A DNA stretch of 43,833 bases from Micromonospora arida (GCF_003857035.1 NZ_QGSY01000220.1:1-43833), one strand, 5' to 3'. Counted from the stretch's first letter, positions 15,215-24,170 are shown. Numbers and translations: made by a program. Notes: generated from the letters alone by a model not told the origin.

Positions 15215-17026
15215 ATGATGCTGCGCCCCCACCGGGTGGTGCCGAAGGCGTACCGGGACAAGCTCATCCAGCTCGTGCCGCCTCAGCGGCAGCTCTGGCT
15301 CGTCCGTCGGTTGACCCAGGTCACCGCCGCCCGCCGATCCCGGACCGCGCCCGGTGAGGTGCGTCAGGTCCGGGATGTCGACGGCCACCGGGTGCAGGCA
15401 CGGGTGGTGGAGGAAGCGACGCCGCTGGCCCTCCGGCAGCGCAACCTGGACCTGGTCACCCGGGCGTTCGACAAGGCCGGGATCGACGGTTTCCACGTGC
15501 GGCACGCCGACGACCTGCGCAGCGCGATCGCCGTGCCGCGCAAGCACCGGGTGAAGGTGCTCAAGGTGCTCGCCCGGGCCACATCGGCCGACGGGGTCAC
15601 CCTGCGTTTCGTCGACTCCGGCCGCCGCGAGGTCAGCGCCAGCCACCGTGACGCCATCGCACAGGTCTTCCACGCGGTCACCGACCCCTTCGGTCACACC
15701 GTCCTCGGCAGCGCCTTCGCCTGCGAGGTCGAGTTCTGGCGTACGGTCTCGCCGCAGGAGAAGCCCGAGGCGGACCTCGTAGCGCCGCGCGGCAACCAGG
15801 TCGCCACTGCCGTACCGGAGACGGGCGAAACGATCCGCGTCCCGGCGTCCCAGCTCAGCCGCTTCGTGCCGGCCGGTGGGCCGGCCACCTACCGCACCCG
15901 TTCCGAGTTCGCCGGCCTCGGCCACGAGCACATCACCTTCCCGATCGACCTCGTCTACACCTGGGTCGACGGTGACGACAGCGACTGGCAGGCCCGGAAG
16001 AACGCGGCCCTGCGTGAGCACGGGCAGGCCGAGATCAATCTGGTCGGCGCGCACTCCTCGCGCTACGCCAGCCGCGACGAGCTGCGGTATTCACTGCGCT
16101 CCGTGGTGTCGTTCGCGCCGTGGGTCCGGCAGATCTACCTGGTGACCGACGATCAGGTCCCGCCGTGGCTGGACGTCGAGCACCCGACCGTGCGGGTGGT
16201 GCGCCACCGCGAGATCTTCGGTGACACCGGCCAGCTGCCGACCTTCAACTCGCACGCCATCGAGTCCCGGTTGCACCTCATCCCGGGCCTCAGCGAGCAC
16301 TTCATCTACGTCAACGACGACATGTTCTTCGGGCGCCCGCTGCTCCCCACCACGTTCTTCCACGCCAACGGCATCGCGAAGTTCTTTCCGTCGCCGGCCC
16401 AGTTGGACGTCGGCCCGGCGACCGTCTACGACGCGCCGGTGACCGCGGCCGGCAAGAACAACCGCCGGCACATCGAGGAACGGTTCGGACGCACCATCAC
16501 GCAGAAGATGCGGCACGTCCCCTACCCGCTGCGCAGAAGCGTGCTGGAGGACATCGAGCGGCACCTGCCGGCCGAGGTGGTGGGCACCGCCGGGCACCAG
16601 TTCCGGCACCCGAAAGACCTCTCGATCCCGTCCTCGTTGCAGCACTACTGGTCGTTCTTCTCCGGTCAGGCGGTGCCCGGGTCGATCCGCTACACGTACG
16701 CCGACCTGGCCGACCCGTCCACCCCGGTGAAGCTGGCCAACCTGCTGGCCCGGCGGCACTGTGACGTGTTCTGCCTCAACGACACCGACTCGGGCGACGT
16801 CCTCCTCTCCGAGCAGCTCGCCATGCTGACCGACTTCCTTTCGGCGTACTTCCCATTCCGGGCGCCGTTCGAGCTCACAGCCGAGGTCGAGGCGGAGCGG
16901 GCGAGGATGACGGCGACGGCGCGGGCCGCGACGTACCTTCCGGAGGCCGCCGTGGTCGCCGGTGAGCAGGCCCTCGCGGCGGGCGGGGCCGACGGGACGA
17001 CCGACGAACCCGAGTGGGTCCGGTGA
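15215..17026 (+). CDS. Stealth-family sugar-phosphate transferase 1
   Basis: The 603-residue protein is related to the Stealth family of hexose-1-phosphoryl transferases (capsule polymerases of the SacB/CpsY type and the GlcNAc-1-phosphotransferase core). The four conserved regions are visible: CR1 PIDLVYTWVDGDD (243-255), CR2 starting SRDELRYSLRS (286) and running through FIYVNDDMFFG, CR3 around ITQKMRHVPYPLRRS, and CR4 DVFCLNDTDS (517-526). A preceding 215-residue module with CEVEFW at 170-175 is shared with the other two Stealth proteins here. The paired ATGs 15215/15218 are used because the protein then aligns end-to-end with the Stealth protein at 20892-22805. It is first in an operon with 17023 and 18006 and probably builds a phosphodiester-linked envelope glycan. 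Confidence 0.88.
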   Translation: MMLRPHRVVPKAYRDKLIQLVPPQRQLWLVRRLTQVTAARRSRTAPGEVRQVRDVDGHRVQARVVEEATPLALRQRNLDLVTRAFDKAGIDGFHVRHADDLRSAIAVPRKHRVKVLKVLARATSADGVTLRFVDSGRREVSASHRDAIAQVFHAVTDPFGHTVLGSAFACEVEFWRTVSPQEKPEADLVAPRGNQVATAVPETGETIRVPASQLSRFVPAGGPATYRTRSEFAGLGHEHITFPIDLVYTWVDGDDSDWQARKNAALREHGQAEINLVGAHSSRYASRDELRYSLRSVVSFAPWVRQIYLVTDDQVPPWLDVEHPTVRVVRHREIFGDTGQLPTFNSHAIESRLHLIPGLSEHFIYVNDDMFFGRPLLPTTFFHANGIAKFFPSPAQLDVGPATVYDAPVTAAGKNNRRHIEERFGRTITQKMRHVPYPLRRSVLEDIERHLPAEVVGTAGHQFRHPKDLSIPSSLQHYWSFFSGQAVPGSIRYTYADLADPSTPVKLANLLARRHCDVFCLNDTDSGDVLLSEQLAMLTDFLSAYFPFRAPFELTAEVEAERARMTATARAATYLPEAAVVAGEQALAAGGADGTTDEPEWVR

Positions 17027-18009
17027 ACCCGGCCAACCGGATGGCACAACCCCGCCTGCTTCAGGCGATGCACGGTGCCCGCCGTCGCGCCGGTCTGGTC
17101 ACCGACCGGCTCGTCGAGCGGGTCACCCGCCTGCGGCACGACCCGGTGGCTGGGCTGCCGCCGGCCGACTGCGACTTCTTCGCCGTCCTCGACGGGCGCA
17201 CGCTGCACGTGCACGCGGTGCTGCCGGCCGACACCGAACCGACCGACCGGGCCGCAATCTTCTTCGTCCGCGACGGCGAAACGCTCCGCTGCCCGGCGAG
17301 GGTCGGGCGGGAGGCCGGTCGGCTCGCCGTGGAGGCGGTGGCCCGTCTCGGTGACTCCACCGACGAGATTGCGCTGGGCAAAGGCACCTGGTCGATGGGG
17401 CTGGCGGTGGACGCCGGCCCGGCGGGTGAACGTCGCTTCTCCCTGACGGTCGAGGAGACCCCGGATCGGGACGGACCGACAGTGGGCAACCCGCCGCACC
17501 CGGTGTCCGGCTGGTCGTACCGGCCGGGGCGCAGCGGCGACGGGCTCGCACAGCTCACCGTCACCGGCGCGCGCGCCAGGGCCGAGGTGGTCCAGCTCGC
17601 GACCGGCCACGCTGAGGCCCGGATCCGGGCCCGGCTCGTCGGCGTACGGGCGCAGGACGCTCCGGCGATCGTCTTCACGCCGCGGGGCGGTGGCACCGAC
17701 GTGGTCGTGCCCATCACGCTGGTCGGCGACGACTTCGAGTTCGTCGTACCCCTCGCCGACCTGGCGCCGGACCATCTGGGCGAGGAGGTCATCTGGGAAG
17801 CGTGGGTGCGCACCTCCGCCACCCGCGTGGTCCGGCTCGGTCGGTTCCTGCACGACCTCACCGACCCGCGTACGGTCCTCCGCGTCAGCCGGGCCGTTCT
17901 GCCGCTCGACGGCGACCAGTTCGCTGGTTACCGCCCGTACTACACCCCAGCCGGCAATTTGGCGGTGGCCTGCCTCCGCTTCACACGTTTCACGGGGACC
18001 CCGAGTTGA
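17023..18009 (+). CDS. Unknown beta-rich protein between Stealth genes, apparent internal duplication
   Basis: I do not recognise this 328-residue protein. It has no signal peptide or membrane segment. Sequence suggests two similar beta-rich halves: AIFFVRDGETLRCPARVG followed by a LAVEAVARLGD strand (about 80-112), and AIVFTPRGGGTDVVVPITLV followed by FEFVVPLADLAPD (about 215-250), each preceding a stretch ending in a Trp-containing strand. GTG 17023 overlaps the Stealth-1 stop (GTGA) and its own TGA overlaps the TTG of the GT4-Stealth gene (TTGA), so it is co-translated with both and is likely an accessory to the same glycan pathway. A carbohydrate-binding or scaffolding role is only a guess. 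Confidence 0.7.
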   Translation: MNPANRMAQPRLLQAMHGARRRAGLVTDRLVERVTRLRHDPVAGLPPADCDFFAVLDGRTLHVHAVLPADTEPTDRAAIFFVRDGETLRCPARVGREAGRLAVEAVARLGDSTDEIALGKGTWSMGLAVDAGPAGERRFSLTVEETPDRDGPTVGNPPHPVSGWSYRPGRSGDGLAQLTVTGARARAEVVQLATGHAEARIRARLVGVRAQDAPAIVFTPRGGGTDVVVPITLVGDDFEFVVPLADLAPDHLGEEVIWEAWVRTSATRVVRLGRFLHDLTDPRTVLRVSRAVLPLDGDQFAGYRPYYTPAGNLAVACLRFTRFTGTPS

Positions 18010-20843
18010 AGATCACATTTCTCCTGCTGACCGCCGATGCCATGGGCGGCACGGAGCGCGCCATCCTCACGCAGGCCGACCACCTCGCGCGACGTCACAC
18101 GGTCGAAGTGATCAGCGTCTACCGCACCAGCGACGAGGGCTTCTTCCAGGCCGACGAGCGGGTACGGATGCGGTACCTCGTCGACCTGACCGGCCCGGCC
18201 CCGCGGCCGATCCGCCCGACGAACGTCGACGACGAGGCGTACGCGGCGCTGTACCGCAGCCCGAGCCGGTTGATGCCGGCCCGGTGGGAGAAGCAGGGCA
18301 GTCGCCTGGCCGACCTGGAGATCGACCGGGCGCTGCGGTCGCTCGACACCGACGTGCTCGTCTCCTCCTCGCCGGCGCTGATGGCCATGGCCACCACACT
18401 GGCGCCGCCCTCCGTGGTCACGGTGCACCAGGAGCACCGGCCGTCGCAGTTGCGGGGCGGAACCGGCGAGCCGCTGTTCCAGTTCGCCCCGCGACTGGAC
18501 GCGCTGGTGGTGCTGACCGACCGCACCCGGGACTGGTTCGTCGACACCTTCGCCTCGTCCTGCCCGCGGATCGAGGTCATCCAGAACAGCATCCCCGACG
18601 GGTTCCGTCCTCGGTCCACCCTCCGCAACCCGGTGGTGAGCGTGGCGGGCCGGATGGTGCCGGAGAAGCGCATCGACCACGCCATCCGCGCCTTCCGCAC
18701 AGTCGCCGACGCCTATCCGGAGTGGACGCTGCGGATCTTCGGCGACGGCCCGCTGCTCGGGGAGATGCGCGGCCTCGCCGCCGACCTCGGCCTGAGCGAC
18801 AACGTGCAGGTGCTCGGACCGACCAACCGGATGGTCGAGGAGTGGTCGAAGACCAGCATCGCGCTGCTCTCCTCGCGCGACGGTGAGGCACTGCCGTTGG
18901 TGCTGCTGGAGGCGTTCGCGGCCGGCGTGCCGGCGGTGGCGTACGACATCCAGACCGGCCCGGCCGAGATCATCACCCACGGCGCGAATGGCTTCCTGGT
19001 CAGCTCGGGCGACATCGACGGTCTGGCCGACGCGATGATGAAGCTCATCGCGGATGATCGGCTGCGGGAGGACTTCGGTGCCAGTGCCCTGCGCGCCGCC
19101 GAGGACTACCGCATCGATCCGATCATGCACCGCTGGGAACAGCTCTACGCGGACCTGATCGCGGGGCGGGCCGAGGGCGAGCAGGCGCGTGCCGACCGGC
19201 TCGCGGCGTGGATCGGGCGCACCGGCGGAGCCGGCTTCGCTCCCGCCGCTCCCCGTCCCGCTCAGGTCACGAGCGGGTTGGACGTGGCGACCGTCGAGGA
19301 GCGCATCCAAGAGGCCGTCTCTGGGCTGGTCCGCTCCGGCGGTCGCCTCAGCGTCGTCCGGGACAACCTGACACCCGCCGACGCCGCCCACGAAAACTTC
19401 ACAGCGGTGACCGATCTCCTCTGGCGCCACGGCATCTCCTACTGGGTGGCGCGCGACCACGGCGTCCGATACCGGGTGGTGGTCGCCCCGGAGCATCGTG
19501 ACGCGGTCTTCGCCGCCTTCGCGGAGGAGTTCTCCGCCGCGCCCTTCTACGCCGAGACCCTCACCACGGGCGCCAAGGTCACGGCCGTGACCCTCGCCGC
19601 GTGCCTCACCAGCGAGAGTCAGGCCGCCGAGGCCATCGGCCTGCGGCTGTTCCGGCCGGTGGTGTCGTCGTCGCGGACCCTCCGGTACGGGCCAGCGCTC
19701 GGCTGTGACGTCGAGTTCTGGACCCCGTCCCAGGACGGCTCGGCGCTGGTCGCCACTCGTCCCACGCTGGTCGGCCCCAGCGTCCCGGTGGCGGCCATGA
19801 CACCGGCCACCCTGACCGTGCGGGGTCGGGAGCATCCCACCATCGAGCCCTTCACCCACCGACTCGTATCCGATCTGGACTTCCCGGTCGACGTCGTCTA
19901 CACCTGGGTGGACGGCGACGACCCGCAGTGGCGCGCGGCCAAGGACCGGGTCCTCGCGGAGCTGGGGCGGGAGCCACTCGCTGCGGCGGACGGATCAGCT
20001 CGTTTCCGGGACCGCGACGAACTGCGCTACTCGCTGCGCTCCATCGACATGTACGCGCCGTGGGTCCGCAACATCTACGTGGTGACGGCGGGGCAGACCC
20101 CGACCTGGCTCGACACCGACCACCCCCGGGTCTCCGTCGTCGACCACCGCGAGCTGTTCGGGGGACGCGGCACCCTGCCGACGTTCAACTCACACGCCAT
20201 CGAGTCGCAACTGCACCACATCGACGGCCTCGCCGAGCACTTCATCTACTTCAACGACGACTTCTTCCTGGGCCGCCCGGTCCGGCAGACGCTGTTCTTC
20301 GACCCGACCGGCCTGGCGAAGTTCTTCCTGTCGCCGACACCGATCCCGATGCTCGACGTCGCGGCGGACGACGACTACAACTTCAGCGCGGCCAAGAACA
20401 ACCGCCAGCTGATCCGGAGCGCGTTCGGTCGTACGCTGACCCATGGCCTGCTGCACGCGCCATACGCGATGACCCGCAGCGTCGCCAACGACCTGGATCG
20501 GCAGTTCCCCGACGACGTGAAGCTCACCGCCACGTCCCAGCTACGGTCCCACTCGGACGTCTCGGTCGCGTCCTCGCTGCACCACTACGTCGGCTACCTC
20601 ACCGGGCGGTCCGTGCCGGGCAGCATCCGGATGAGCTACGTCAACACCGGCGAGCCGTCGGAGCACCCGCAGCTGACCCAGATCATGACGACCCGGAGTT
20701 ACGACTCGTTCTGCCTGAACGACACTCACCACGGTCACCTAGACGCGGCGGAGCAGGGCCGGATCGTCATGACCTTCCTCGAGAGCTACTTTCCCGTGGC
20801 CAGTCAGTTCGAGCGGGGCAGCGTCCGCAACCGGGCCCGCTGA
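18006..20843 (+). CDS. GT4 glycosyltransferase fused to a Stealth phosphotransferase
   Basis: The 945-residue bifunctional protein carries a GT-B fold glycosyltransferase family 4 domain in residues 1 to about 385: an N-terminal ITFLLLTADAMGGTERAI donor/acceptor loop, VSVAGRMVPEKRIDHAI, LRIFGDGPLLGEM, and the EX7E motif E294-E302. After a linker comes the shared N-terminal Stealth module (CDVEFW from 567), then CR1 FPVDVVYTWVDGDD (626-639), CR2 from RDELRYSLRS to FIYFNDDFFLG, a CR3 region and CR4 SFCLNDTHHG (901-910). It probably adds a sugar and a sugar-phosphate in successive steps of one polymer. TTG 18006 overlaps the upstream stop and begins exactly at the GT-B first strand; the longer open frame upstream is a shadow. 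It is the last gene of the operon. Confidence 0.88.
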   Translation: MKITFLLLTADAMGGTERAILTQADHLARRHTVEVISVYRTSDEGFFQADERVRMRYLVDLTGPAPRPIRPTNVDDEAYAALYRSPSRLMPARWEKQGSRLADLEIDRALRSLDTDVLVSSSPALMAMATTLAPPSVVTVHQEHRPSQLRGGTGEPLFQFAPRLDALVVLTDRTRDWFVDTFASSCPRIEVIQNSIPDGFRPRSTLRNPVVSVAGRMVPEKRIDHAIRAFRTVADAYPEWTLRIFGDGPLLGEMRGLAADLGLSDNVQVLGPTNRMVEEWSKTSIALLSSRDGEALPLVLLEAFAAGVPAVAYDIQTGPAEIITHGANGFLVSSGDIDGLADAMMKLIADDRLREDFGASALRAAEDYRIDPIMHRWEQLYADLIAGRAEGEQARADRLAAWIGRTGGAGFAPAAPRPAQVTSGLDVATVEERIQEAVSGLVRSGGRLSVVRDNLTPADAAHENFTAVTDLLWRHGISYWVARDHGVRYRVVVAPEHRDAVFAAFAEEFSAAPFYAETLTTGAKVTAVTLAACLTSESQAAEAIGLRLFRPVVSSSRTLRYGPALGCDVEFWTPSQDGSALVATRPTLVGPSVPVAAMTPATLTVRGREHPTIEPFTHRLVSDLDFPVDVVYTWVDGDDPQWRAAKDRVLAELGREPLAAADGSARFRDRDELRYSLRSIDMYAPWVRNIYVVTAGQTPTWLDTDHPRVSVVDHRELFGGRGTLPTFNSHAIESQLHHIDGLAEHFIYFNDDFFLGRPVRQTLFFDPTGLAKFFLSPTPIPMLDVAADDDYNFSAAKNNRQLIRSAFGRTLTHGLLHAPYAMTRSVANDLDRQFPDDVKLTATSQLRSHSDVSVASSLHHYVGYLTGRSVPGSIRMSYVNTGEPSEHPQLTQIMTTRSYDSFCLNDTHHGHLDAAEQGRIVMTFLESYFPVASQFERGSVRNRAR

Positions 20844-20853
20844 ACGGAGCCCT

Positions 20854-20884
20854 GTCGAGGTTCCCGCTCAGCGGGAACCTCGAC
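20854..20884 (+). terminator. Bidirectional hairpin terminator between convergent Stealth genes
   Basis: A perfect 15-bp inverted repeat (20854-20868 and 20870-20884) sits 10 bp after one stop and 7 bp before the stop of the convergent gene, so it can serve both strands. Confidence 0.88.
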
Positions 20885-20891
20885 TTCGGGT

Positions 20892-22805
20892 CTACCGCGG
20901 TGGAAGGTCTGGTCCCGGGCGGGGATCCTCCGTCTGGTGCGCGGCATGCCGGCCGGAGGCGATGCGGCCCGAGGGTAGCGTCGGCGCGTCCAGCCGCGGT
21001 CCTACCCGGGGTTTGTGCACCACTGCCGAGTCCGCATGCCGGCCGACCCGAAGTGCGGGGGTCGTCGGCGCGTCCAACTGCCTACCGCGCCGGTCGGCGC
21101 CGCGAGCCTGTCGCCACAGGTCGGTGGCCCCGAGCTTCCGGCGTTCGGCGATCACGTCGTCGGGCAGCTCGAACGGGGCCGGGAAGGGCAGGTAGCGCGG
21201 CAGGAAGTCGGCCAGCATGCTCTCCTGCTCCTGGAACGTATTCGGGTCTGAGTCGGTGTCGTTGAGGCAGAAGACGTCACGGTGCCGACGAGCGAGCAGC
21301 TCGGTGAGGCGGGCGGGCGTCGAGGGATGACCGAGGTCGGCGTACTCGTACTCGATGTCCCCGGGGACCGCCTGTGCGGTCAGGTACGCCCAGTACTGGT
21401 GCAGCGACGACGGGATCGAGAGGTCGCCGTAGTGGCGGAAGCGGTGCTGGGCGGTCGCCGTCACGTCCGCCTGCAGAGTGACCTCGATCTGGCGCATGAT
21501 GCTGCGCCGGAGTGCGAACGGCGTGTGCTTCATCTTCTGGGTGATCGTGACGCCGAACTGCCGCTGGATGTGCCGGCGGTTGTTCTTTCCGGCAGCCTTC
21601 ACCGGCGCGTCGGTCGGCTTCGCCTCACCCAGCCCGAACTGCGCCGGTGACAGGAAGAACTTCGCGATCCCGTTGGCGTGGAAGAAGTGCGTCGGCAGCA
21701 GTGGCCGGCCCAGGAAGACGTCGTCGTTGAGGTAGAGGAAGTGTTCGGCCAGACCGTCGATGCGATGCAGCCGGGCCTCGATGGCGTGGGAGTTGAACGA
21801 CGACTGACCGCCGAGGTCGGCGAAGAGCTCGGCGTGCGACACGACGGTGACCATCGGGTGGGTCGGGTCGAGCCAGCTGGGCAACTGACTGTCGGTGATC
21901 AGGAAGATCCGGCGTAGCCACGGTGCGAAGCTGTGCAGCGAACGCATCGAATACCGCAGCTCGTCGCGGTTGTGGTAGCGCGACGTGTTCGCCGCGATCG
22001 CGTGCAGCGGACCATCGGGGGTGCCGAGTGCTGCCATCTTCCGCTTCAACCACTCCGGGTCCGAACCGTCCACCCAGGTGTACACGGCGTCGATCGGAAA
22101 GCCCACCCGGTCGGGGGCGCGAACGGTGAGATCCCGCCGGGTGCGGTACCTGTGGTCGTCCGCCTCGGGCACGAAGTGGCTGAGCAGCGCGGCGGCGACC
22201 CGGACCGGCTCCGCCCCCACGGGCGCCTCGTCGATCACCGCGTTGTGCCGGGGGGCGCGGACCACGTCGTCGTGTCGCGTCCAGAACTCGACTTCGCAGG
22301 CGAACTGCGCGCCGAGGACCACACCCGCTCGGGCGTCGGTCATCGGGAACCAGATCTGGAACACCTCTGCCGGCGCCGCCTCCGGCTGATCTCGGCCGGG
22401 CAGCACCTCGACGACCCGGACGTGCGCGCCCTCCAGCGCGGGCGCCGACCGTACCAGCCGACTGACGGCGGCACGGTGGTCGTCGAGAACCGCCACCGAG
22501 CTGCGGAGGAAGTCATCGTTACGCAGGCAGTGGTAGTCGATTCCGGCCGACTCCAGGGCGGTCGTGACCGCCGTCAGGTTGCGGTGCCACACCTCCAACG
22601 GCGTGGCCGTGGCGACCACTTCGGCCCGGGTACGGACCCCGCCGTCAGGCACCGCCACCCGGGCACCCAGCGGGTGGACAGTGCCGCCCCCGCGCGGCCC
22701 GGAGAGGGTACGCACGACCCCCAGCCGTCGGTGCGCGGGAAGCAGGTTGACCAGTCGGCGCCGCACAGGTGGGGGCAGCGCGCGGTAGATCCTTAGGGCG
22801 ATCAT
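20892..22805 (-). CDS. Stealth-family sugar-phosphate transferase 3
   Basis: The 637-residue protein is a close paralogue of the product of 15215. It shows the shared N-terminal module (HRNLTAVTTALESAGIDY, FACEVEFW with the motif at 170-175, the same position as in paralogue 1), CR1 FPIDAVYTWVDGSD (236-249), CR2 NRDELRYSMRSLHSFAPWLR through FLYLNDDVFLG, CR3 ITQKMKHTPFALRRSIMRQI and CR4 DVFCLNDTDS. The C-terminal 60 residues are Arg/Pro-rich and probably disordered. ATG 22805 is used; no strong ribosome binding site is visible. It is divergent from the glycosylase at 23229 and convergent with the GT4-Stealth gene. Confidence 0.88.
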   Translation of the reverse strand: MIALRIYRALPPPVRRRLVNLLPAHRRLGVVRTLSGPRGGGTVHPLGARVAVPDGGVRTRAEVVATATPLEVWHRNLTAVTTALESAGIDYHCLRNDDFLRSSVAVLDDHRAAVSRLVRSAPALEGAHVRVVEVLPGRDQPEAAPAEVFQIWFPMTDARAGVVLGAQFACEVEFWTRHDDVVRAPRHNAVIDEAPVGAEPVRVAAALLSHFVPEADDHRYRTRRDLTVRAPDRVGFPIDAVYTWVDGSDPEWLKRKMAALGTPDGPLHAIAANTSRYHNRDELRYSMRSLHSFAPWLRRIFLITDSQLPSWLDPTHPMVTVVSHAELFADLGGQSSFNSHAIEARLHRIDGLAEHFLYLNDDVFLGRPLLPTHFFHANGIAKFFLSPAQFGLGEAKPTDAPVKAAGKNNRRHIQRQFGVTITQKMKHTPFALRRSIMRQIEVTLQADVTATAQHRFRHYGDLSIPSSLHQYWAYLTAQAVPGDIEYEYADLGHPSTPARLTELLARRHRDVFCLNDTDSDPNTFQEQESMLADFLPRYLPFPAPFELPDDVIAERRKLGATDLWRQARGADRRGRQLDAPTTPALRVGRHADSAVVHKPRVGPRLDAPTLPSGRIASGRHAAHQTEDPRPGPDLPPR

Positions 22806-23066
22806 GCGGGTGGCCGTTCTGACCGGACGTTCACTCGCGCAGCCATCACTGCATGCCTTTCCACAGCTCCCCGTTACGCTGCGCGACGAGCTGGGCAGGG
22901 TCGAGGCGCACGCAGCGACTGCCGCGCATCACCGACCACCACCCAACCCCGGGCCTGCCCGTTCCGGACGGGTATAGCCACCGCAGGTGAGCCCGTAGCA
23001 GCATCTTCACCTACTGGTCACCAAACAACCACACGACCGATGTCCCGCCCACCGACAATCGTCACA

Positions 23067-23114
23067 TATAATAGTCTTGCACTATTTCGCCCAATTAATT
23101 CTGTCCGTTCGGAT
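23067..23114 (-). promoter_or_regulatory. Shared element upstream of Stealth 3, with -10-like sequence
   Basis: Reading the minus strand: ATCCGAACGGACAG (23114-23101), AATTAATT, then the complement of TGCACTATTT (23087-23078) and TATTAT (about 23072-23067). The 14-mer is about 296 bp from ATG 22805, similar to the 270 bp before Stealth 1 and in the same relative orientation. Confidence 0.4.
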
Positions 23115-23179
23115 GGCACGAATGCGGCACAACGGTGGACCGATGATGTCTTCCCGCTGCTGCCGGATCCGCCCGCGCA

Positions 23180-23191
23180 CCGGTATACCGG
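23180..23191. promoter_or_regulatory. Perfect 12-bp palindrome upstream of the glycosylase gene
   Basis: CCGGTATACCGG is a perfect dyad 37 bp before GTG 23229 and could be an operator. Short GC-rich palindromes arise by chance, so confidence is low. Confidence 0.25.
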
Positions 23192-23228
23192 CTACCAGTG
23201 CCGCCTCGGTGCCTGGCACAGTGGCGGG

Positions 23229-24149
23229 GTGACCGCCACGGAGCCCGCCGCGACCAGGGTGCTGCACCCGCCGGTCGGCTACCGGCTCACCGCCTCGGTC
23301 CGCGCGCTCACCTTCAGCCCGTACGACCCGTGCGCCCGGGTGGCGGCCGGCACCTTCTGGTGGGCCACCCGCACCCCGGACGGTCCGGCGACGCTCGCGC
23401 TGCGACCGGCTGGCGGCGAGTTGCTCGCCGAGGGGTACGGGCCCGGCGCCGAGCACGTCCTCGCCCGCGCCGACGGGATCGCCGGGCTGCGCGACGACCT
23501 GACCGGCTTCACCGAACTGGCCGCGGCGCACCCGTTGGTCGCCCGGCTGGCCCGGGAGCACCAGGGCCTCCGGATGCCCGCCACCGGGGAGGTCTTCCCC
23601 CGACTGCTGCGCGCGGTCTTCGAGCAGAAGGTCACCGGCAAGGAGGCCTACCGGGCGTACGCGGCGATGGTGCGGCACTTCCGGGAGCCAGCTCCCGGCC
23701 CGTTGCAGCCGCTGCTCCTGCCGCCGGAGGCAGCCACCGTGGCCGCGGCCCCGTACTGGGTGTTCCACCCGTTCGGGGTGGAGCAGCGCCGAGCCGACAC
23801 GCTCCGGCGCGCCGCCGCGATGGCCGACCGCCTGGAGCGCAGCACCGACGCCACCGACGCCACCCGCCGGCTGACCGCGATCCCCGGCATCGGGCCGTGG
23901 ACGGCCGCCGAGGTGGTCCGGATCGCGTACGGGGACCCGGACGCGGTCAGCGTCGGCGACTACCACATCCCGAACACGGTGGCCTGGGCGCTCGCCGGCG
24001 AACCGCGTGGCGACGACGCCCGGATGATGGCCCTGCTGGAGCCGTTCAGAGGTCACCGGGGCCGGGTGTGTCTGCTGTTGGAGGCGGCCGGCATCCGGGC
24101 TCCGAAGTACGGCCCGCGCGCCCCGATCCGCTCGTTCGCCCGCTTCTGA
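23229..24149 (+). CDS. AlkA-like DNA-3-methyladenine glycosylase (HhH-GPD)
   Basis: The 306-residue protein belongs to the helix-hairpin-helix DNA glycosylase superfamily, which removes alkylated purines. The hairpin PGIGPWTA is at 219-226 and the catalytic Asp is D244 in VSVGDYHIPN, the place of AlkA D238. The N-terminal half (about 20-110) resembles the AlkA N-terminal domain, followed by FPRLLRAVFEQKVTGKEAYR (123-142), the start of the glycosylase core. There is no FeS cluster motif. GTG 23229 is chosen because the fold starts just after it and a CACAGT hexamer 6 nt upstream may be a leaderless -10; the frame is open to 23040. No Ada-type regulator is next to it. Confidence 0.85.
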   Translation: MTATEPAATRVLHPPVGYRLTASVRALTFSPYDPCARVAAGTFWWATRTPDGPATLALRPAGGELLAEGYGPGAEHVLARADGIAGLRDDLTGFTELAAAHPLVARLAREHQGLRMPATGEVFPRLLRAVFEQKVTGKEAYRAYAAMVRHFREPAPGPLQPLLLPPEAATVAAAPYWVFHPFGVEQRRADTLRRAAAMADRLERSTDATDATRRLTAIPGIGPWTAAEVVRIAYGDPDAVSVGDYHIPNTVAWALAGEPRGDDARMMALLEPFRGHRGRVCLLLEAAGIRAPKYGPRAPIRSFARF

Positions 24150-24170
24150 GTCTCGCCGGCGCCACGGCGG

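Larger units (their letters stand above)
22806..23228 (-). other. 423-bp divergent intergenic region with AT-rich promoter island
   Basis: Most is GC-rich with no gene. The segment 23060-23100 is strikingly AT-rich for this genome and holds a plus-strand TATAAT (23067-23072), a minus-strand TATTAT read from the same bases, TGCACTATTT (23078-23087) and AATTAATT. CTGTCCGTTCGGAT (23101-23114) is the reverse complement of the 14-mer upstream of Stealth 1. A 12-bp palindrome CCGGTATACCGG (23180-23191) lies 37 bp before the glycosylase start. The region probably contains the promoters of both flanking genes. Confidence 0.5.
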
